Source: Yinghuangia aomiensis | Lineage (GTDB): Bacteria > Actinomycetota > Actinomycetes > Streptomycetales > Streptomycetaceae | Direction: 5' to 3' | DNA length: 64,000 bases | Assembly (NCBI RefSeq): GCF_039542225.1 | Contig: NZ_BAABHS010000001.1 | Coordinates: 310,001 to 374,000 of the forward strand | Part shown: positions 59,983 to 64,000 of the stretch, piece by piece | Layout: each line of letters begins with the position of its first letter | Position numbering within the stretch: the first letter of the stretch is position 1 | Program-made: the position numbers and the translations under genes | Notes under the pieces: generated by a model | What the model was told of the DNA's origin: nothing | The model's input: the letters and a program-made list of their open reading frames with translations, nothing else | Database searches by the model: none

Positions 59983-60999
59983 TTAGCCGTTCGCCAGGTC
60001 GGCGAGGAGCTTGAGCGCGGTGAGGTCGCGCGTGGTGACGATCATGTCGGTGACGTGCTCGTCGGCCGCCCACGCGGCGTAGCGCTCGCGGATCCGGTCG
60101 GCGGGGCCGACCAGGGCGATCTCGTCGACGAACGCGCTCGGCACCGCCGCGATGGCCTCGTCGCGCTTGCCCTCGAAGAACAGCTCCTGGATGCGGTCGG
60201 CCTCCTCGGCGTAGCCGAAGCGGCGCATCAGGTCGGCGTGGAAGTTCTTGGTCTTCGCGCCCATGCCGCCCACGTAGAAGCCCATGGCGGCCTTGATCGG
60301 GAACATGGCCTGCTCGACGTCGTCGGCGAGGACGACCTGCACCATCGGCGCGATGCGGAAGCCCTCGGGCTTGTCGCGCAGCGAGTCGGCGTAGACGCCG
60401 TGGTTGTAGGGCGACCAGTGCAGCGGCAGCCAGCCGTCGGCGATCTGCGTGGTGAGGTGGACGTTCTTCGGGCCTTCGGCGCCGAGGAACACCGGCAGGT
60501 CGGCGCGCAGCGGGTGGGTGATGGGCTTGAGCGGCTTGCCGAGGCCGCTGCCGTCCTCGCCGCGGTACGGGTGCTGCGCGTAGCGGCCGTCGAGGGCGAC
60601 GGGGCCTTCGCGGCGCAGGACCTGCCGGATCACGTCGACGTACTCGCGCGTGAAGGTCAGCGGGCTCTTCGGGAACGGCCGCCCGTACCAGCCCTCGACG
60701 ACCTGCGGGCCGGACAGGCCGAGGCCGAGGATCACCCGGCCGCCGGAGAGGTGGTCGAGGGTGAGCGCGTGCATCGCGGTCGCGGTGGGGGTGCGCGCGG
60801 TCATCTGCGTGACCGCGGTGCCCAGCGAGATGCGCGAGGTGTTCGCGGCGATCCAGGTGAGCGGGGTGAACGCGTCGGAGCCCCAGGATTCCGCGGTCCA
60901 CACGGAATCGAAGCCGAGGCGCTCGGCTTCCTGGGCGAGTTCGACGAAGCCCGCCGAGGGGCCGCGGCCCCAGTAACCGAACGTCAGACCGAGCCGCAT
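59983..60999 (-). CDS. LLM-class F420-dependent oxidoreductase (Rv3520c-like)
   Basis: The 338-residue TIM-barrel enzyme uses coenzyme F420. The N-terminal pattern LTFGYWGRGPSAGFVELAQEAERLGFDSVWTAESWGSDAFTPL is followed by TALTLDHLSGGR-like and LGLGLSGPQVVEGWYGRPFPKS, then KPLKPITHPLRADLPVFLGAEGPKNVHL and GFYVGGMGAKTKNFHADLMRRFGY. These match M. tuberculosis Rv3520c, which lies in the steroid-degradation region. AGGAGATACGCG precedes the ATG. A perfect KstR-type site lies 62 bp upstream, so it is a likely KstR target. Confidence 0.93.
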   Translation of the reverse strand: MRLGLTFGYWGRGPSAGFVELAQEAERLGFDSVWTAESWGSDAFTPLTWIAANTSRISLGTAVTQMTARTPTATAMHALTLDHLSGGRVILGLGLSGPQVVEGWYGRPFPKSPLTFTREYVDVIRQVLRREGPVALDGRYAQHPYRGEDGSGLGKPLKPITHPLRADLPVFLGAEGPKNVHLTTQIADGWLPLHWSPYNHGVYADSLRDKPEGFRIAPMVQVVLADDVEQAMFPIKAAMGFYVGGMGAKTKNFHADLMRRFGYAEEADRIQELFFEGKRDEAIAAVPSAFVDEIALVGPADRIRERYAAWAADEHVTDMIVTTRDLTALKLLADLANG

Positions 61000-61060
61000 C
61001 GCGTATCTCCTCTGGCCGGGGGACTGCCCCTGCCGGGGCGTCGGGTTCCGCCTGGCACTG

Positions 61061-61074
61061 TAGAACACGTTTTA
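61061..61074. promoter_or_regulatory. KstR-type operator upstream of the F420 gene
   Basis: TAGAACACGTTTTA fits TnnAACnnGTTnnA at every fixed position and lies 62 bp before the F420 oxidoreductase start codon. With the site at 54930 it forms a small putative regulon of the KstR-like gene. Confidence 0.78.
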
Positions 61075-61139
61075 CTTCGGGGGCCACGGGGGTCGTCCGA
61101 CCGCGGGTCGGGGCGTCTTCCGGGAGTATCCGGAACGCG

Positions 61140-61174
61140 CGAAGGCGCCCGCCGGAAACCGGCGGGCGCCTTCG
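61140..61174. terminator. Perfect hairpin after the tandem-paralog gene
   Basis: A 16-bp perfect stem with an AAA loop (61140-61155 with 61159-61174) begins about 20 bp past the stop of the leftward gene ending at 61193. Confidence 0.85.
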
Positions 61175-61192
61175 GCACGGGGCCGTGGTGCG

Positions 61193-61972
61193 TCAGGACT
61201 TCTGGATGCCCTGGACGTTCCACAGCACGCCGCGCACGCCGTCGACCTCCACGAGGAGGCCCTGGCCGTGCTGCGCCACCGCGAGGTACCAGACGCCCGG
61301 GTTGAGCGAACCGGTCGGCGCGTTGGTGTTCGCGTCGACCAGCTGGCGCTGCTCCGGCACCGAGAACCAGTACGGCTGGAACGCGTCGGTACCCGCCGGA
61401 GCGGCCGCCGGGGCACCGCCGAACGCGGCACCCGGCTGCGACGACGGGGCGCCGTAGGCACCCGGCTGCGGGGCCGGGGCGCCGCCGTACGGGCCGGGCT
61501 GGCCGTACGCGCCGGCCGGAGCCGCCGCGCCGGCGCCCGGACCGCTCAGGCCCAGCGGAGCCTTGAGGGCCGGCACGAACTCGGTCGCCACCACGGTGCC
61601 GACCAGGATGAGCGTCGCGATCAGGACGAAGATGCCGCCGAAGGCCAGCTCGAGGCCGTCCTTGCCCGCGAAGGACCAGAGCAGGTTCAGCGGGGTCACG
61701 ACGATGAGCGGGACCGCCCACTGGCGCAGCGTCAGGCCCAGCACGAGCGGGGACTGGGGCATCAGGTCGCTGAGCACGTACAGCGCCGCAGCGATGATCG
61801 GAATCACGACGACCGAGGACACCAGCGGGGCCAGGTCGCCCGACCAGGCGTTGAGCTTGTAGCCGCTCGCCTCGCCTTCGCCCTGGAAGTACGCGGCGAA
61901 CGAGAATCCGAAGATCAGCAGGGCTGCGACGGCGACGATCGCATCGCCGCGCGTCAACTTCTTGATATCCAC
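61193..61972 (-). CDS. Four-helix membrane protein with Pro-rich linker (paralog 1)
   Basis: The 259-residue protein has membrane helices at the N-terminus: TRGDAIVAVAALLIFGFSFAAYF, LVSSVVVIPIIAAALYVLSDLM, TLRQWAVPLIVVTPLNLLWSF and GGIFVLIATLILVGTVVATEFV. A Pro/Gly/Ala/Tyr-rich linker (about residues 145-195) follows, then a C-terminal soluble domain YWFSVPEQRQLVD...TGSLNPGVWYLAVAQHGQGLLVEVDGVRGVLWNVQGIQ. It resembles DUF5336-like proteins. The GTG at 61972 follows GGAGACC. It lies directly downstream of a paralog. Confidence 0.78.
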   Translation of the reverse strand: MDIKKLTRGDAIVAVAALLIFGFSFAAYFQGEGEASGYKLNAWSGDLAPLVSSVVVIPIIAAALYVLSDLMPQSPLVLGLTLRQWAVPLIVVTPLNLLWSFAGKDGLELAFGGIFVLIATLILVGTVVATEFVPALKAPLGLSGPGAGAAAPAGAYGQPGPYGGAPAPQPGAYGAPSSQPGAAFGGAPAAAPAGTDAFQPYWFSVPEQRQLVDANTNAPTGSLNPGVWYLAVAQHGQGLLVEVDGVRGVLWNVQGIQKS

Positions 61973-62209
61973 TAAGGGGTCTCCTCCCGAGGGGGGTGTG
62001 GGCGCCGCCTAGAGGTTCCGGGGGCGACCCGATTGCCGCGCCGACCGCGCCCCCGCGCGCCGCCGGTGCAGTTGGTGTTTGCGTGTGTGCTGAAGTGTTC
62101 CGGTCGGACACTGTGCCAGATCCGGCCGGAGCGCCGTGGCTTACCGGTCGGGGGGCGGCTCGGCAAGCCCGGATCCACAAGCAAAAGTTAGATTTCCGTT
62201 TGCCCTCCG

Positions 62210-63181
62210 TTACTCTCCGCGCTGGATTCCCGCGGTGTTCCACAGGACGCCGCGCGTTCCGTCCGCTTCGACGACGAGCCCGTCGCCCGCCGCCTCCACG
62301 GCCAGATACCACGTGCCCGGCACCAGGGTCGCCACCGGGGTCTTGTCGAGGCCGCCGACGGGCAGCAGCGGACGCGCCTCGGGCACGGCCAGCCAGAACT
62401 GCTCGAACTCGCCCGCCGGGGCGGAGGACGCCGCCGCGGGAGGTGCGGACGCCACGGCCGGAGCCGGGGCGGGGGCGGCGGCCGGCACGCCCGCCGCGGG
62501 GGTCACCGGCGGCGGCATGTGTGCGATCGGGGTGCCGGGCGGCACGGACTGCATGCCCGTGGGCGGCATTCCGGGCGGGGCCGGCTGCGGGTACATGCCG
62601 GTGCCGTAGTTCGGCTGCATCGGCACGTAGCCGGGCGGGTACTGCGGCGCCGCCACGAACAGCGGGTAGGACAGCGCCGGGACGCGGTCCATGATGAGCA
62701 GCAGGACCGCCATGAGCAGGGTGAACGGCAGGATGACGAACGCGCCGAAGCCGTGCTCGCTCTCGATCGACACCGACTTCAGCGCGTCGTCCGCGACGCC
62801 GAACGCGTTGCCGCCCAGCGACCACAGCGCCGCCCAGGCCGCGACCACGCCCATGGCGGTGGCCCACTGGCGGAGCGTCAGGCCGCCGACCGGACGGTGC
62901 TCGGCGTTCTGCATGTAGCGGTGCAGCACGAGCGCCACGAACGCGAGGAGCGGCAGCAGGATCACCACGGCCATCAACGGCCAGTGCGTCTGCGCCCAGG
63001 CGTTGAAGCTGTGCGAGTCGTCGCCGCCGGAATCCGAGTCCGACGAACTGCCGCCCGCGAAGTTGGTGCCGCGGGACGACGACTGCACGGCCTTGTAGTA
63101 AGGGGCGAACGAAAAGCCGAAGATCAGGGCCACGCAGAGGAAGACAAGGCCGTCTCCCCGTGTCAGGCCTTTCTGGTTCAC
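62210..63181 (-). CDS. Four-helix membrane protein with Pro-rich linker (paralog 2)
   Basis: The 323-residue paralog of the neighbouring gene shares TRGDGLVFLCVALIFGFSFAPYY, GLTLRQWATAMGVVAAWAALWSL and the C-terminal VWYLAVEAAGDGLVVEADGTRGVLWNTAGIQRGE-like pattern. It has a longer Ser/Asp/Gly-rich extracytoplasmic loop (SSSRGTNFAGGSSSDSDSGGDD) and a longer Pro/Ala/Gly/Met linker. The GTG at 63181 follows GAGGAGAATCC. The two are tandem duplicates, about 237 bp apart on the same strand, and may form a heteromer. Function is unknown. Confidence 0.78.
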   Translation of the reverse strand: MNQKGLTRGDGLVFLCVALIFGFSFAPYYKAVQSSSRGTNFAGGSSSDSDSGGDDSHSFNAWAQTHWPLMAVVILLPLLAFVALVLHRYMQNAEHRPVGGLTLRQWATAMGVVAAWAALWSLGGNAFGVADDALKSVSIESEHGFGAFVILPFTLLMAVLLLIMDRVPALSYPLFVAAPQYPPGYVPMQPNYGTGMYPQPAPPGMPPTGMQSVPPGTPIAHMPPPVTPAAGVPAAAPAPAPAVASAPPAAASSAPAGEFEQFWLAVPEARPLLPVGGLDKTPVATLVPGTWYLAVEAAGDGLVVEADGTRGVLWNTAGIQRGE

Positions 63182-63290
63182 GGATTCTCCTCGGGTCGCG
63201 GTGGGGACGTCGTGGGCGCGCGTGTTCTCGGAGCGGGGGAGCATACGGAACTTCGTGTGCGGTTGTCGGCGCGTGCGTGCGCCGCCGTGC

Positions 63291-64000
63291 TCAGCGGGCC
63301 GGTCCGGACCCCGTCGTGAGGTAGTCGCGGATCCCGTATGCGATGCCCTCCGCGGCCGATTGGCGCCACGTCGGGTCGGTCATCCGGCGCGCGTCGCCGG
63401 AGTTGCGCATGTTGCCGCATTCGATGAAGACCTTCGGCACCGTCGACAGGTTGAGCCCGCCGAGGTCCTTGCGTACGTCGATGCCCGCGGTGCCGATGTA
63501 GTTGGCGGGCTTGGTGGCGGTCGCCTTCGCGAACGCCTGGACGAGCGCGTCGCCGAGCGACCGCGACGGGACGAGGATCGGCCCGGTGTCCGTGGTCCCG
63601 GCGGTGATGGTGCCGGGCACGATGACGTGGAAGCCGGTGCCGCTCGCCGCGGCCCCGTCGCCGTGGATCGACACCACCGCGTCGGCGTGCGCCTCGTTGC
63701 CTATCCGCGCCCGCTCGTCCACGCACGGCCCCCAGGCGCGGTCGTCGTCCCAGGTGAAGACGACCTTCGCGCCGAGTTCGACGAGGACGGCTCGGGTGCG
63801 GTTGGCGACGTCGAGGGTGAACTGGGCCTCGGTGTAGCCCGCGTTCGTCTCGGTGCCGGTCTCGTCGCAGTTCTTGCGGAACCCGCCCGCGTCGACCTGG
63901 CGGCCGATCTCCGCGGTGTGCTTGGAGTTGCCCGGGTTGTGGCCGGGGTCGATCACCACGGTCTTGCCGGCCAGCGGTTTCCCGCCGGGGGCCGGGGTGC
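63291..64000 (-). CDS. N-acetylmuramoyl-L-alanine amidase (partial, N-terminus outside window)
   Basis: The visible part (about 235 residues, start beyond 64000) has the Amidase_3 fold: the zinc ligand His in GKTVVIDPGHNPGNSKHTAEIGR, the second Glu/His set in NAGYTEAQFTLDVANR and VVSIHGDGAAASGTGFHV, and the catalytic Glu in VPKVFIECGNMRNSGDARRM. It should cleave the amide bond between muramic acid and the peptide stem in the cell wall. An N-terminal Pro/Gly-rich stretch (TPAPGGKPLAGKT) at the window edge suggests a linker after a signal peptide or anchor outside the view. Confidence 0.93.
   Translation of the reverse strand, partial: TPAPGGKPLAGKTVVIDPGHNPGNSKHTAEIGRQVDAGGFRKNCDETGTETNAGYTEAQFTLDVANRTRAVLVELGAKVVFTWDDDRAWGPCVDERARIGNEAHADAVVSIHGDGAAASGTGFHVIVPGTITAGTTDTGPILVPSRSLGDALVQAFAKATATKPANYIGTAGIDVRKDLGGLNLSTVPKVFIECGNMRNSGDARRMTDPTWRQSAAEGIAYGIRDYLTTGSGPAR

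Overview
The window is very GC-rich with strongly G/C-biased third codon positions, GTG and TTG starts, GGAGG-type ribosome sites, F420-dependent and KstR-type genes, and an order at the left end (aceE, DUF3052, AhpE-like peroxiredoxin, TerD, TerC) that I know from Streptomyces chromosomes. I read it as chromosomal DNA of a Streptomyces-like actinomycete; the genus cannot be fixed from the sequence alone. No CRISPR array, insertion sequence or replication origin was seen.

Region by region. 1-1660: end of a glutamate/polar amino-acid ABC importer. 1922-4672: aceE, the E1 of pyruvate dehydrogenase. 5138-8032: small DUF1918 and DUF3052 proteins, a maleylpyruvate-isomerase-fold protein and an AhpE-like peroxiredoxin. 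8300-13667: a Ter stress array (two TerD, a TerC/DUF475 membrane protein, a TerA-like protein, DUF4180, and a TerD with a long proline-rich tail). 14201-19252: a tightly overlapped four-gene Ter-linked biosynthetic operon (HpcH/CitE-like lyase, PRTase-TRSP protein, StiP-like PRTase-fold protein, HAD phosphatase). 19392-21618: two unrecognised membrane-anchored proteins. 22329-24300: tRNA-Val(TAC) followed by the decayed remnant of a tyrosine integrase, a pentapeptide-repeat protein and a possible decayed sigma-factor fragment, which together look like an old integration scar. 24332-29128: a TetR/MFS efflux pair with two matching operators, an ABC exporter and an SMR pump.

29158-41565 carries a polyamine/amine uptake and oxidation set in two blocks: an APC permease divergent from an aldehyde dehydrogenase, a PuuB-like FAD oxidase and an Lrp regulator; then, after thioredoxin and small genes, a potDABC-like spermidine/putrescine importer whose genes overlap. 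41953-47087 is mixed housekeeping and redox: a binding-protein fold without a signal, a serine hydrolase, an LMW-phosphatase-like protein, a ferredoxin-CDGSH protein, an SDR lacking the catalytic lysine, a degenerate Mrr-like protein and an FmdB zinc ribbon.

47380-61074 looks like an aldehyde/steroid-type catabolic neighbourhood: an acetaldehyde-dehydrogenase/DUF779 pair, a FadA5-like steroid thiolase, an MBL hydrolase, another aldehyde dehydrogenase with a ferredoxin, a KstR-like TetR regulator and an Rv3520c-like F420 oxidoreductase. Perfect KstR-type sites (TnnAACnnGTTnnA) sit beside the regulator and upstream of the F420 oxidoreductase. Between them lies a glycosyltransferase, methyltransferase and prenyltransferase-fold operon of unknown product. 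The right end holds two tandem paralogous membrane proteins and the start-less part of an N-acetylmuramoyl-L-alanine amidase. Many convergent gene pairs are separated by long perfect hairpins that should terminate both strands.
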